Below are positions 53,161-63,748 of a DNA stretch of 64,000 nucleotides, one piece after another. The stretch is from positions 1 through 64,000 of the forward strand of contig NZ_NKCN01000007.1 of assembly GCF_002245535.1 (NCBI RefSeq). Direction: 5' to 3'. Position 1 is the stretch's first letter; every line of letters starts with the position of its first letter. Made by a program: the position numbers and the translations under genes. This DNA is from Mycobacterium lehmannii (GTDB lineage Bacteria > Actinomycetota > Actinomycetes > Mycobacteriales > Mycobacteriaceae). Under the pieces are notes generated by a model that was not told where the DNA came from, ran no database searches, and was given only the letters and a program-made list of their open reading frames with translations.

Positions 53161-53281
53161 ACTATAGTTTGACGTGCTAGCGGACGCAACGCGGCCGTGA
53201 TGCCTTGACTATCACAGTGACCGGCGGTGCTGCCCGTCGGCCTCTCGGTTCCGCGGTCCGGTGACCGGGTATCCGCCGGTC

Positions 53282-53683
53282 ATGAGCAGACATATCGAGG
53301 CGACCTTCCAGATCGCCAGCTGGGATGAGACGCCGTTCGAGAACGGCGACGAGGCCACCAAGCTCACCGAGGCCCTGGTCTCGAAACGCTACGAAGGTGA
53401 CATCCAGGGTACGTCGACGACCAAGTGGCTGTTGGCCTACGGACCGGACAAGAGTGCGCTGTTCGTCGGCATCGAGCACGTCACCGGCACCATCGCGGGC
53501 GCGACCGGCGGCTTGGTGTTGCTGCACGACGGCGCCTACCGGGACGGCGTGGCCAGTGGAGAGGTGCGGATCGCATCGGGCACCGGCGGGCTGGCCGAAG
53601 CGGCGGGCAACGGAAAGTTCCGCGCCGACCCTGCGGGGGCGCTGACCCTGGACGTCGACGGTCTGGACATCGCGGTCACCTAG
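53282..53683 (+). CDS. DUF3224 protein
   Basis: This 133-residue beta-rich protein of the DUF3224 family shows ATFQIASWDETPF, GDIQGTSTTKWLLAY, FVGIEHVTGTIAGATG and DPAGALTLDVDG. No enzyme function is established; the fold resembles small calycin- or cyclase-like barrels. The ATG at 53282 is chosen over an in-frame start at 53261. It is alone on the plus strand, and 221 bp of spacer without an identifiable gene separates it from mycP1. Confidence 0.85.
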   Translation: MSRHIEATFQIASWDETPFENGDEATKLTEALVSKRYEGDIQGTSTTKWLLAYGPDKSALFVGIEHVTGTIAGATGGLVLLHDGAYRDGVASGEVRIASGTGGLAEAAGNGKFRADPAGALTLDVDGLDIAVT

Positions 53684-53904
53684 CCCGCAGGCGCTGCGGT
53701 AACCGACGCGGCAGCCCCTGGTGACGGGCGTGCGCCACCAGATAGTGGAATGACTCCCCCGAGCGGCCCCTTAAGATTGGCTGCGTGCAATCGGCCCATC
53801 GGCGTGACGTGAGCGTTTGCCCTGCGCAACGGGCAGATTTCAGTTTGCTGCCGGTGTCGTGGCACACCGCCGACCAGTCCGGCCGCCGGGGAGGTGCGTA
53901 GCGC

Positions 53905-55263
53905 GTGCGGTGCCTCTTCGAACGCGTCGGCGTGCTGACGGCGGTGCTGTTGCTGGCCTTGATCGCCGCCCCTCCGGCGACGGCGATCGAGCCGCCGACG
54001 ATCGATCCCGCGGCCGTGCCCCCGGATGAGACCGGGCCGGATCAGCCGATGGAGCAGCGCCGGGTCTGCTCTGCGCCGACGGTGTTTCCGAACGCGAACT
54101 TCGCCGACCGGCCCTGGGCGAACGACTACCTGCGGTTGTCCGAGGCGCAGAAGTTCGCGACGGGCGCGGGCGTGACCGTCGCGGTGATCGACACCGGCGT
54201 CGTCGGCTCACCGCGGGTGCCCGCCGAACCGGGCGGAGACTTCGTCGACCAGGCCGGGAACGGCATGTCGGACTGCGATGCGCACGGCACGTTGACAGCG
54301 TCGATCATCGCGGGTCGGCCCGCGCCGAACGACGGCTTCGTCGGCGTCGCGCCCGACGCCCGCATCCTGTCGCTGCGCCAGACCTCCGAGGCGTTCCAGA
54401 CGGTGGGGACGCGCCAGGACCCCAACGACCCGAACGCCACCCAGACCGCAGGATCGCTGCGCAGCCTCGCGCGCGCGGTGGTGCACGCGGCCAATCTCGG
54501 CGCGCAGGTCATCAACATCAGCGAGGCGGCCTGCTACAAGGTCACCCGCCCGATCAACGAGACCAGCCTTGGCGCCGCGATCAACTACGCGGTCAACGTC
54601 AAGGGCGCCGTCATCGTCGTCGCCGCGGGCAACACCGGCCAGGATTGCGCGCAGAACCCGCCAGCCGATCCCGCGGTTCCGACCGATCCGCGCGGTTGGA
54701 AGCAGGTGCAGACGATCGTCAGCCCGGCCTGGTATTCACCGCTGGTGCTGACGGTCGGCGGGATCGCCCCGAACGGCCAGCCGAGCACGTTCTCGATGTC
54801 GGGTCCGTGGCTCGGCGCCGCGGCACCTGCCGAGAACCTCGTCGCGCTCGGCTACGACGGCAATCCGGTCAACGCGCTGCAGGGCCAGGACGGCCCGATC
54901 CCCATCAGCGGGACGTCGTTCGCCGCGGCCTACGTCTCCGGGCTGGCGGCGCTGCTCAAACAGCGCTTCCCCGCGCTCACGCCCGCCCAGATCATGAACC
55001 GGATCACCGCGACGGCGCGGCACCCGGGCGGCGGCGTCGACAACTATGTGGGCGCCGGGGCGGTCGACCCCGTCGCCGCGTTGACGTGGGACGTGCCTCC
55101 CGGCCCGGAGCAGGTGCAGTACCGGGTCAAGGAGCTTCCGGCGCCGGTGTTCACCCCGCCGCCGGATCGGGGGCCGATCACCGCGGTGGTCGTCACCGGA
55201 GCCGGGCTTGCGGCCGCGCTCGGACTCGGCGCGCTGGCCCGCCGCGCACTGAGGCGCCGATGA
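53905..55263 (+). CDS. mycP1: Mycosin MycP1, ESX-1 subtilisin-like protease
   Basis: This membrane-anchored serine protease of the ESX-1 secretion system has 452 residues. The signal peptide reads VLLLALIAAPPATA. The catalytic triad is Asp in VTVAVIDTGV, His in DCDAHGTLTAS and Ser in SGTSFAAAYVSGL. An Asn oxyanion residue is in AAGNTG. A C-terminal membrane helix (TAVVVTGAGLAAALGLGALA) and RRALRRR end anchor it. MycP1 cleaves EspB and is needed for secretion in M. tuberculosis. The start is GTG at 53905. The stop overlaps eccE1 (ATGA). Confidence 0.93.
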   Translation: MRCLFERVGVLTAVLLLALIAAPPATAIEPPTIDPAAVPPDETGPDQPMEQRRVCSAPTVFPNANFADRPWANDYLRLSEAQKFATGAGVTVAVIDTGVVGSPRVPAEPGGDFVDQAGNGMSDCDAHGTLTASIIAGRPAPNDGFVGVAPDARILSLRQTSEAFQTVGTRQDPNDPNATQTAGSLRSLARAVVHAANLGAQVINISEAACYKVTRPINETSLGAAINYAVNVKGAVIVVAAGNTGQDCAQNPPADPAVPTDPRGWKQVQTIVSPAWYSPLVLTVGGIAPNGQPSTFSMSGPWLGAAAPAENLVALGYDGNPVNALQGQDGPIPISGTSFAAAYVSGLAALLKQRFPALTPAQIMNRITATARHPGGGVDNYVGAGAVDPVAALTWDVPPGPEQVQYRVKELPAPVFTPPPDRGPITAVVVTGAGLAAALGLGALARRALRRR

Positions 55264-56657
55264 ACAGGCTCTTCGGCATGTTCGGCCTGCGCTTCACGAC
55301 GGGCCACGCGATCTGGGCGGCGGCGCTGATCCCCGCGACCGTCCTGGTGTTCGCCGAGCTGAATTTGTTGTGGCTCGGAATCACGCTCGCCGTGCTGATC
55401 GCGCTGGGCTCGGTGGTGACCATCCGCGGGCTGCGGATCACCGGTTGGGTGGCGGCGGTGTTCGCGTGGCGGCGCAGGCACCGCGACGTTCCGCAGCGTC
55501 CGTCGGAACCCGCGGTGGGCGCGACTGTGATGCCGGGCGATCACGTCGCCGTGCGATGGCAGGACGAGTACTTGACCGCGGCGATCGAACTGGTGCCGCG
55601 TCCGTTCACCCCGACGGTGATCGTCAACGGCGCGGCGTTCACCGACGACGTCGTCGACACCCGGCTCGTCGAACAACTCGTGGCCGCGCACTGCCCGGAC
55701 GTCGAGGCCGACGTGGTGTCGTCGGGGTATCGCGTCGGCAAAACCGCTCCCGCCACGCTGATTTCGCTGTACGAACAGGTCGTCGGTCCGTATCCGGCTC
55801 CGGCGAACCGGCGCACCTGGATCGTGCTGCGCGCCGACCCCGAGTTCACGCGCAAGTCGTCGCAGCGCCGCGAGTCCGGGGTTGCCGGGCTTGCGCGGTA
55901 CCTGGTGTCCTCGGCCACCCGGATCGCGGATCAGTTGGCCGGCAACGGAATCGACGCTCGCCCTGCGCGCAGTTTCGACGATCTCGACCGGGCCACCGAG
56001 ATCAGTTTCGAGCGTGAGACGTGGTCGGCGATCAAGGGCCGCAGCACGTTCACCGCGGCCTACACCGCGCCGGGCGGACCTGACGTGTGGTGGTCGGCGC
56101 GCGCCGACCATACGATCACCCGGGTCCGCATTCGGCCCGGTGAGGCCCCACGCTCGACGGTGCTGCTGACCACGTTGGCCAATCCCGCCACACCACGCGG
56201 CTTTTCGTGTCTGTTCGGCGGGCAGCGGGCGGCTCTGCACGGCATCAGCCCGGTCGGCGACCGCCACTACGAGCTGCCGATCGGGTCGGCGGGGGTGCTG
56301 GTCGGTGAGACCGCCGACCGCTACCCCGCCTACATACCGTTCGACGACGTTGACGTGAGCATCAACCTCGGCGACTCCCGGCTGTTCACCCAGTTCATCG
56401 TGCGGTCGGCGGCGGCAGGTGCCGTGGTCACCCTGACGCCGCAGTTCAACGAGTTCGCCGGATACGTCAACGCCAGGATCGGGGACGAGGCCAAGGTGGC
56501 GTGGCCGCATGCGACGACGTACTTGAGCCCGCACCCCGGCCTCGGCCGGGTGATGTTGCGCAACAACTACATCGAGACGCCCCGTCATCGCCAATTGCCG
56601 ATAAGGCTGATCAATCCGCGCGAGGAAAGCCGCTACCAGATGGTCCTCGAGGGCTGA
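55260..56657 (+). CDS. eccE1: ESX-1 membrane component EccE1
   Basis: EccE is part of the ESX-1 inner membrane complex. The 465-residue protein has two N-terminal helices (ALIPATVLVFAELNLLWLGIT and LAVLIALGSVVTIRG) followed by a large cytoplasmic domain with the EccE family segments TPTVIVNGAAFTDD and FTAAYTAPGGPDVWWSARAD. The C-terminal stretch GRVMLRNNYIETPRHRQLP is typical. The ATG at 55260 overlaps the mycP1 stop. Order and overlap match Rv3883c-Rv3882c of M. tuberculosis. Confidence 0.92.
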   Translation: MNRLFGMFGLRFTTGHAIWAAALIPATVLVFAELNLLWLGITLAVLIALGSVVTIRGLRITGWVAAVFAWRRRHRDVPQRPSEPAVGATVMPGDHVAVRWQDEYLTAAIELVPRPFTPTVIVNGAAFTDDVVDTRLVEQLVAAHCPDVEADVVSSGYRVGKTAPATLISLYEQVVGPYPAPANRRTWIVLRADPEFTRKSSQRRESGVAGLARYLVSSATRIADQLAGNGIDARPARSFDDLDRATEISFERETWSAIKGRSTFTAAYTAPGGPDVWWSARADHTITRVRIRPGEAPRSTVLLTTLANPATPRGFSCLFGGQRAALHGISPVGDRHYELPIGSAGVLVGETADRYPAYIPFDDVDVSINLGDSRLFTQFIVRSAAAGAVVTLTPQFNEFAGYVNARIGDEAKVAWPHATTYLSPHPGLGRVMLRNNYIETPRHRQLPIRLINPREESRYQMVLEG

Positions 56658-56683
56658 GCCGACATGCGGGCGCAGGGGTAGCG

Positions 56684-58207
56684 ATGGGCGAGATCCAGCG
56701 GGTCGAACCGGCGGAGCTCACCAAGCAGTCCGCAGAGATGCACGGGACGCAGTGGCACAACCCCGTAACCGAAGCGGTGGTGCCGCCGGATGCGCTGCCG
56801 TCCTCGGCCGCCGCGGTCGCCAACCTGAACGCGAACGCGCAGTCGCTGATGGAGTTTCAGCGGTGGGCCGAGACGGAGAACCAGCGCATCGCCGAGATGC
56901 TGCAGATCGCCGCCGACGCCTACACCGAGGTCGATGAAACCTGCGGGCGAGCCATCGAGAACCCCAACCGACGGGCAGCGGTCGAGGCGATCGCGGTGCC
57001 CGCCCCGGCGACGCCGCCGCCCGCGCTTCCCCATCCGGTCGGCACTCCGCAGCCACTCGATGCGGGCGGCTACAGCGACGTGCACGAGACGCAGGCTGAC
57101 CTGGTCGCCGGGGACAACGGTGCATCGCTGAAAATGGCCATGCTGCAATGGGGTCTGGCCAGTACCCGGGTCAGGGACGCCGCGCCGCGGCCGCCCAGCG
57201 GCGACTGGGAGGGCCGGGCCGCCGACGCCGCGTACGCCAGGATGGCCGAATTCAGCGGCTGGCTGGAACAACTCGCCGAGGGCTGGCACGACCTCGCGGA
57301 AGCGGCGGCGAAAATCATTGCGGCACATGACGCCGCGAAGGCCGAGCATGCGGGCATCCACACCGAGTACGTGGAGTTGGAGACCCGGCTGCGTGAGCTC
57401 GCGGCGCAGACGACGGTGGGCAACTCCGTCGCGACCTCCAACGAGATGGCCACGATCCAGAAGCGGCTGCAGGAGCTGCAGCAGCGGTCCGACGACGTGC
57501 GCCAGGACTATGCGAGCGGCGCGACCTTCTCACCCGTGCGGCCCGCGATGCCGTCCAGCTCCGACGCCGACAGCGCCGCAATCGTCGGTGGCCCCGGTGC
57601 GCAAACCGGCGGCGGTCGCGCGGCTATGGCGTCGTACGGCCCGCAGCGGTCCGGGACCGCGGACCGGGCCGAGGGTGCGGCGCGCCCGGGTGGCGCTTCT
57701 GCCGGAGGTCGCGCGCCAGCCGGCGGTGGTGCGCCGTCGGGTGGCGGTGCGCCCTCGGGCGGTGGTACGCCGTCGGGCGGCGGTGCGCCGGCTGGGGCTG
57801 CGGCATCGGGCCCGAAGTCGACCGATCCGCGAGTGCGCCCCGCTGCTGTCGGCGGTGCCGGAGGGGGCGGCGGAAGAGGCGGTGGCTCCGGCGGCGGTGG
57901 CATGCCTGCGACGCCGATGTCGGCCCCGGTAACCGCGGAGACGGTCGCGCCCGCCCCGACCATGCCTGCCGCGGCGGGCGGCGCGCCGGGATCATCGACG
58001 GACGGCCGCGCGGGTACGCCCATTGCCGGCGGTATGGCCCCGATGGCGCACGGTGCCGGCGCCCAACAGGGCAAGGAAAAGCGGCGCGATCCCCGAGTCA
58101 CGCCCGACGAGGACCTCTACACCGAGGAACGGCCGTGGACCGAGGCGGTCGTCGGCAATCGCAGGCGCAGGGCGGTCACCGACGGCGAGAGCCGAGACGA
58201 CGCGTGA
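56684..58207 (+). CDS. espB: EspB homologue, ESX-1 secreted PE-PPE-like protein
   Basis: This 507-residue EspB-type substrate has an N-terminal PE/PPE-like helical bundle of about 280 residues with the WxG turn SGDWEGRAADAAYARM and the secretion YxxxD motif AYTEVDETCG. The middle is a Gly/Ala/Pro repeat region with GGGAPSGGG units (four to five copies near 57720-57790). The C-terminus LYTEERPWTEAVVGNRRRR matches the end of M. tuberculosis EspB, where MycP1 processes the protein. The ATG at 56684 follows an AGGGG site. EspL overlaps its stop (GTGA). Confidence 0.9.
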   Translation: MGEIQRVEPAELTKQSAEMHGTQWHNPVTEAVVPPDALPSSAAAVANLNANAQSLMEFQRWAETENQRIAEMLQIAADAYTEVDETCGRAIENPNRRAAVEAIAVPAPATPPPALPHPVGTPQPLDAGGYSDVHETQADLVAGDNGASLKMAMLQWGLASTRVRDAAPRPPSGDWEGRAADAAYARMAEFSGWLEQLAEGWHDLAEAAAKIIAAHDAAKAEHAGIHTEYVELETRLRELAAQTTVGNSVATSNEMATIQKRLQELQQRSDDVRQDYASGATFSPVRPAMPSSSDADSAAIVGGPGAQTGGGRAAMASYGPQRSGTADRAEGAARPGGASAGGRAPAGGGAPSGGGAPSGGGTPSGGGAPAGAAASGPKSTDPRVRPAAVGGAGGGGGRGGGSGGGGMPATPMSAPVTAETVAPAPTMPAAAGGAPGSSTDGRAGTPIAGGMAPMAHGAGAQQGKEKRRDPRVTPDEDLYTEERPWTEAVVGNRRRRAVTDGESRDDA

Positions 58208-58533
58208 GCGACGATATGCACCCCGACGTCGCCGCCGTGTTGCGGCAGGCGCAGCAGTTGCAGTCGCTCATGGACGACCAGCTGGACCGGATGAACTCTC
58301 AAACCTTCACCGGCACTGACGAATTCGACACTGTACGAGTGACGTTGGACGGTCACCACCAGCTGACGGGCGTGGTCATCGAGGACGGTCTGCTCGGTCT
58401 GGGTGTCGAGGAGGTCCAGAAGCGGCTCAACGAGGCGCTGGACTCCGCGACGGCCGCGGCCACCGCGTCGCTGGAGGCCGACCGGGACCGGATCGACGCC
58501 GCCGTCGCCGACATCACCGACGGGAACGGCTAA
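58204..58533 (+). CDS. espL: EspL-like ESX-1 associated protein (YbaB fold)
   Basis: This 109-residue protein of YbaB/EbfC type, like Rv3880c, has the N-terminal helix HPDVAAVLRQAQQLQSLMDDQLDR, a beta-hairpin (VRVTLDGHHQLTGVVIEDG) and a second helix. In M. tuberculosis EspL stabilises other ESX-1 Esp proteins. The GTG start overlaps the espB stop. In M. tuberculosis the next gene is espK; here the operon ends and a convergent, unrelated gene overlaps the 3' end by 4 bp. Confidence 0.85.
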   Translation: MSDDMHPDVAAVLRQAQQLQSLMDDQLDRMNSQTFTGTDEFDTVRVTLDGHHQLTGVVIEDGLLGLGVEEVQKRLNEALDSATAAATASLEADRDRIDAAVADITDGNG

Positions 58534-59024
58534 CGTACACCCTCTTTCGCATACACCACGCGTAACACGTGGGCCACCTCCGGCCCCATCACCGTGTCGG
58601 CGAGTTCACAGAAGGTGGCCACGAACTGCGGCCCGTGCGGCGGCGCCGCCTCGCACAGGTGGTGTGCGATCTCGTGCAGCACCACCAATTCGCGCAGCGC
58701 CCAACGGGTCCGGACTTCGGGCACCGCGATGACGGCGCCATCGTCATCGAGTTCGTAGTGAGCGGCGCTGGCTCCGCGCCTGGGCCGCACGCCGAGCGGG
58801 GCCACCCGTGGCCAGCGTCGCCGCACGGCGGGCATCGCCAGTACCTCGTCGACATAACGCTGCACCGACTCCACCGACGCGAACCGTGCCTCGGGCGGCA
58901 GGGTCAACGAGGTCCCGAAGAAGTCGATGGCCCGGTTGCCGTGCTCGGCGGCCCGGTCGAACAACGTCCGGACGAACTCCTCCGCGGCGTACACCTTCGC
59001 CCTCTGGGTGTCGCGCGGCGTCAC
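58530..59024 (-). CDS. TIGR04338-type putative metallohydrolase
   Basis: This 164-residue protein has a zinc HExxH motif in LVVLHEIAHHLCEAAPPHG. ELDDDGAVIAVPEVRTRWALRELV lies before it. The family is known as putative metallohydrolase TIGR04338, without defined substrate. The N-terminal helical part has no signal peptide. The ATG overlaps the stop of the DUF2786 gene (ATGA), so the two are translated together. The function is unknown. Confidence 0.85.
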   Translation of the reverse strand: MTPRDTQRAKVYAAEEFVRTLFDRAAEHGNRAIDFFGTSLTLPPEARFASVESVQRYVDEVLAMPAVRRRWPRVAPLGVRPRRGASAAHYELDDDGAVIAVPEVRTRWALRELVVLHEIAHHLCEAAPPHGPQFVATFCELADTVMGPEVAHVLRVVYAKEGVR

Positions 59025-59797
59025 GTCTCCCCGGAGGCGCGGCGCCCATTCCCGGGCAGCGCCGAACGCGCATTGGCGATTTCCGGGCTGGGCCCGAGCC
59101 TGGCCTTGCGGCCCGCGCGGTCACCGGCACGGCGGGCGGCCGAGGAGTAGCCGGCCGTCGCGCTGGTCGCCCGCCACGTCCCGCGCGCCTCGGAGGTTTC
59201 GCGATAGAAGTCGCGCAACTCGAGGTCCTTGTCCCGCAACGCGATCGCGGTGCCCGGCCGGCTGTCGCGGCTGTTCGTGGCCTCCCGGCGTGCTTCCTCC
59301 CGCGCCTCGACCAGTCGCTGGCCGATGCGGGCGCCGAACGCCAACTGGAAGTTGATTCGCGCGGTGATGGTCGGCGTGGGACGGTGGGCGCCCGACTCGA
59401 TGTAGGCCTGCGAGGCCCTGACCATCTGCATGACCAGGCCCGCGTACAGCGCATGGCTGGCGTCGATGTCCTCGGGAAATCCGTAGGCGTAGACGAATGT
59501 CGAGTTCGACGCGACATCGCATTTCACGTCGTTGGCGTGCGCGATCACGGTGAACAACTGCACATACGTCCGCAGCCCTCGGGTGCCCGCGTTGCCGATC
59601 GTGATCGTGCGCTGCACCGGCATCTGCGCCTTCGTGCGCTGATCGGAGTGCGACCGCGCCACCGCCAGGTCGATGGAGGTGGCCGTCGCCAACCGCTGCG
59701 CCGCGGCCATGAACGCCTCCGCCTCGTGCGCGTTGTCGGTGCCCTCGGCCTGCCGCAGCAGTGCGGCGATGCGGGCCAGCATCTTGTCGTCACTCAT
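59021..59797 (-). CDS. DUF2786 domain protein
   Basis: This 258-residue protein has an N-terminal DUF2786 helical pair (MLARIAALLRQAEGTDNAHEAEAFMAAAQRLATA) and a middle domain with INFQLAFGARIGQRLVEARE. The C-terminal 70 residues are basic and low complexity (SAARRAGDRAGRKARL). DUF2786 also occurs in phage proteins. It is coupled to the metallohydrolase gene by a 4-nt overlap. The same pair occurs widely in mycobacteria (from memory), but neither function nor partner is known. Confidence 0.83.
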   Translation of the reverse strand: MSDDKMLARIAALLRQAEGTDNAHEAEAFMAAAQRLATATSIDLAVARSHSDQRTKAQMPVQRTITIGNAGTRGLRTYVQLFTVIAHANDVKCDVASNSTFVYAYGFPEDIDASHALYAGLVMQMVRASQAYIESGAHRPTPTITARINFQLAFGARIGQRLVEAREEARREATNSRDSRPGTAIALRDKDLELRDFYRETSEARGTWRATSATAGYSSAARRAGDRAGRKARLGPSPEIANARSALPGNGRRASGET

Positions 59798-59806
59798 GGC
59801 GCCAGA

Positions 59807-61644
<1,838 letters not shown>

Positions 61645-61681
61645 CTATCCGTTGTCGGACCCACTGATTAAGCTCGGCGGC

Positions 61682-62674
61682 GTGACGGTCCTGGCCCACG
61701 ATGTCGACGACAGCAGCGCCGAGGATGCCTTCCTGGCCGATGCCCAACGGTATCGCCGTGAACTACTCGCGCACTGCTACCGAATGACCGGTTCGCTGCA
61801 CGATGCCGAGGATCTGGTGCAGGAGACCTATCTGCGGGCGTGGAAGTCGTTCAAAGGCTTCGAGGGCAAATCGTCGGTGCGCACGTGGCTGTACCGGATC
61901 GCCACCAACACCTGCCTGACGGCGCTGGAGAGCAGGCAGCGCAGGCCGCTGCCGACGGGCCTCGGGGCCCCGAGTTCCGATCCGCTCGACGACATCGTCG
62001 CCCGCGAGGAGGTGCCGTGGCTCGAGCCGCTGCCCGATCAGGCGGTTGACCCGGCCGACCCGTCGGTCATCGTGGGCTCTCGCGAATCCGTGCGGCTGGC
62101 ATTCGTCGCGGCTCTTCAGCACCTCTCACCGCGGCAGCGCGCTGTTCTGGTGATGCGCGACGTGCTGCAGTGGAAGGCGTCCGAGGTCGCCGCGGCGGTC
62201 GGCGCGTCGACGGCAGCGGTGAACAGCCTGCTACAGCGGGCGCGTGCGCAGCTGGACGCCGTCGGCCCGAGGGAGGACGACGAGCTGCGCGCGCCGGAGT
62301 CGCCGGAGGCCCAAGACCTGCTGACGCGCTATATCGCAGCGTTCGAGAGCTACGACGTCGACAAGCTCGTCGAGTTGTTCACCGCGGATGCCGTGTGGGA
62401 GATGCCGCCGTTCGACGGCTGGTACCAGGGCCCGGAGAACATCGTGGCTCTGTCGAAAACGCACTGCCCTGCCGAAGGGCCCGGGGATATGCGGTTCATC
62501 CGGACCACGGCCAACGGTCAGCCGGCCGCGGCGTTGTACCTGCTCAACCGGGAGACCGGGGTTCACGAAGCCTTCCAGCTCCATGTGCTCGAAGTGACGG
62601 CCGGCGGCATCGCGCATGTCGTGGCGTTCCACGCCACGACCTTCGCCCCCTTCGGGTTCGCCGACACCGCGTGA
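61682..62674 (+). CDS. sigG: ECF-type sigma factor SigG with SnoaL-like C-terminal domain
   Basis: This 330-residue sigma factor has region 2 at YRRELLAHCYRMTGSLHDAEDLVQETYLRAWK and region 4 at HLSPRQRAVLVMRDVLQWKASEVAAAVGASTAAVNSLLQRAR. The C-terminal SnoaL-like domain runs from about residue 215 to the end (LVELFTADAVWEMPPFDGWYQGPENI), typical of ECF41/SigG-like factors. It is probably autoregulated by that domain rather than an anti-sigma. The start is GTG at 61682. It is divergent to the lipase gene. Confidence 0.93.
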   Translation: MTVLAHDVDDSSAEDAFLADAQRYRRELLAHCYRMTGSLHDAEDLVQETYLRAWKSFKGFEGKSSVRTWLYRIATNTCLTALESRQRRPLPTGLGAPSSDPLDDIVAREEVPWLEPLPDQAVDPADPSVIVGSRESVRLAFVAALQHLSPRQRAVLVMRDVLQWKASEVAAAVGASTAAVNSLLQRARAQLDAVGPREDDELRAPESPEAQDLLTRYIAAFESYDVDKLVELFTADAVWEMPPFDGWYQGPENIVALSKTHCPAEGPGDMRFIRTTANGQPAAALYLLNRETGVHEAFQLHVLEVTAGGIAHVVAFHATTFAPFGFADTA

Positions 62675-62675
62675 C

Positions 62676-63596
62676 CTAGGGCTTGCGGCCCAGCGCGTAC
62701 TCGTCGATGCTCAGGCCCGCCTTTTCCGCTTCGGCACGCTCATAGGCGATGTCGTGCCGGTAGCCGAGCACGACGCTGGTGATCAACGCGATCGAGATTA
62801 CCCCCTCGGCGATGAAGAACGCCGCGAAGTCGATGAGCGAGCCGATCGGCGGGCCGCCGGGCACGGCGTTGCGCAGAGGGATCAGCGCGAACAGGATCGC
62901 CGCCATCATCGAGCAGGCCGGCAGGACAAGACCTCTGCGCCACCGCAGCGCGTAGTAGGACGCCGTGACGGCGGCCGCGGCCAACCCAAGCATGAGCAGC
63001 ATCACGAACACGGCGAACACCAGCGTCGGGGCGCTGCGGTGCAGGAAAAGATCCGCGTCGACGCTGTCGCCTTCGACGTCCGGGTCGGGGCCCAGCGCGA
63101 CCCGGAAGAACGAGTCGTTGTTGAACACGGTGAGCGTCGTGGGCAGCGCGGTGCCGTCGTCGGCCGCGATGTTGAGCCCCAGGAAGGCGCTGTAGCGATC
63201 GAAGGGGTAGTCGGTCGGGATCCCGACCATCCCGAACTTCTGCTCGATGACGGGCACGGTCTCTCCGCTCGGCAGGTTCACCGAGGGGTTGGTGAAGGAA
63301 TTGCTCAGCAGCTTGGTGTCCAGGTTCAGATGGCCGTCTTCATCGGCGTACTTCCCGTTGGCCTCGACGTCGGTGATCGTCGCCGCCACCGTCGTCGTCT
63401 CGGTGTCCACCCGGTTCACCCACACGGTGAGGTCGATCCGGTCGGGCTTGTCGAAGTCGCCGAGCTGCAGACCGTCCTCGGCCCAGTGCCTGCTGGACGC
63501 GTACAGCGCGAGGTTGCCCGCCATCAGCAGCACCAGCGCCACAGCGAAGACCGCAAATGCCCGCACAGCGCGCCATCGCGGCGAAGGTGTGCTCAT
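62676..63596 (-). CDS. DUF4436 membrane protein
   Basis: This 306-residue protein has an N-terminal membrane helix (AVRAFAVFAVALVLLMAGNLALY), an external beta-rich domain of about 150 residues (TVWVNRVDTETTTVAATITDVEA, IPTDYPFDRYSAFLGLN) and three or more C-terminal helices (LVFAVFVMLLMLGLAAAAV and others). It matches DUF4436. The function is unknown. The ATG at 63596 is chosen because the longer frame to 63689 has no helix. It is convergent with sigG, with 1 bp between the two stops. Confidence 0.85.
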   Translation of the reverse strand: MSTPSPRWRAVRAFAVFAVALVLLMAGNLALYASSRHWAEDGLQLGDFDKPDRIDLTVWVNRVDTETTTVAATITDVEANGKYADEDGHLNLDTKLLSNSFTNPSVNLPSGETVPVIEQKFGMVGIPTDYPFDRYSAFLGLNIAADDGTALPTTLTVFNNDSFFRVALGPDPDVEGDSVDADLFLHRSAPTLVFAVFVMLLMLGLAAAAVTASYYALRWRRGLVLPACSMMAAILFALIPLRNAVPGGPPIGSLIDFAAFFIAEGVISIALITSVVLGYRHDIAYERAEAEKAGLSIDEYALGRKP

Positions 63597-63709
63597 CGCG
63601 GGCAGCGTATTACGAAGGTGCGCCCCAAAGCGGCTCGACGCGCAGCCAGCCGGCCGACAGCGGTGCCTGCGATGGGCCGAAGCCCTCATCTGCGCAGTTC
63701 ACAGCGGAG

Positions 63710-63740
63710 TTGACACCTGTTCTGCAACGTGTTCTATAGT
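63710..63740 (+). promoter_or_regulatory. KstR-like operator inside the alcohol dehydrogenase promoter
   Basis: A TTGACA -35 (63710-63715) and TATAGT -10 (63735-63740) are spaced 19 bp. Between and over the -10 lies TGCAACGTGTTCTA (63723-63736), which fits the KstR consensus TNNAACNNGTTNNA at all fixed bases. The ATG is 8 bp after the -10, so the message is probably leaderless. Confidence 0.7.
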
Positions 63741-63748
63741 CAGCGGCC

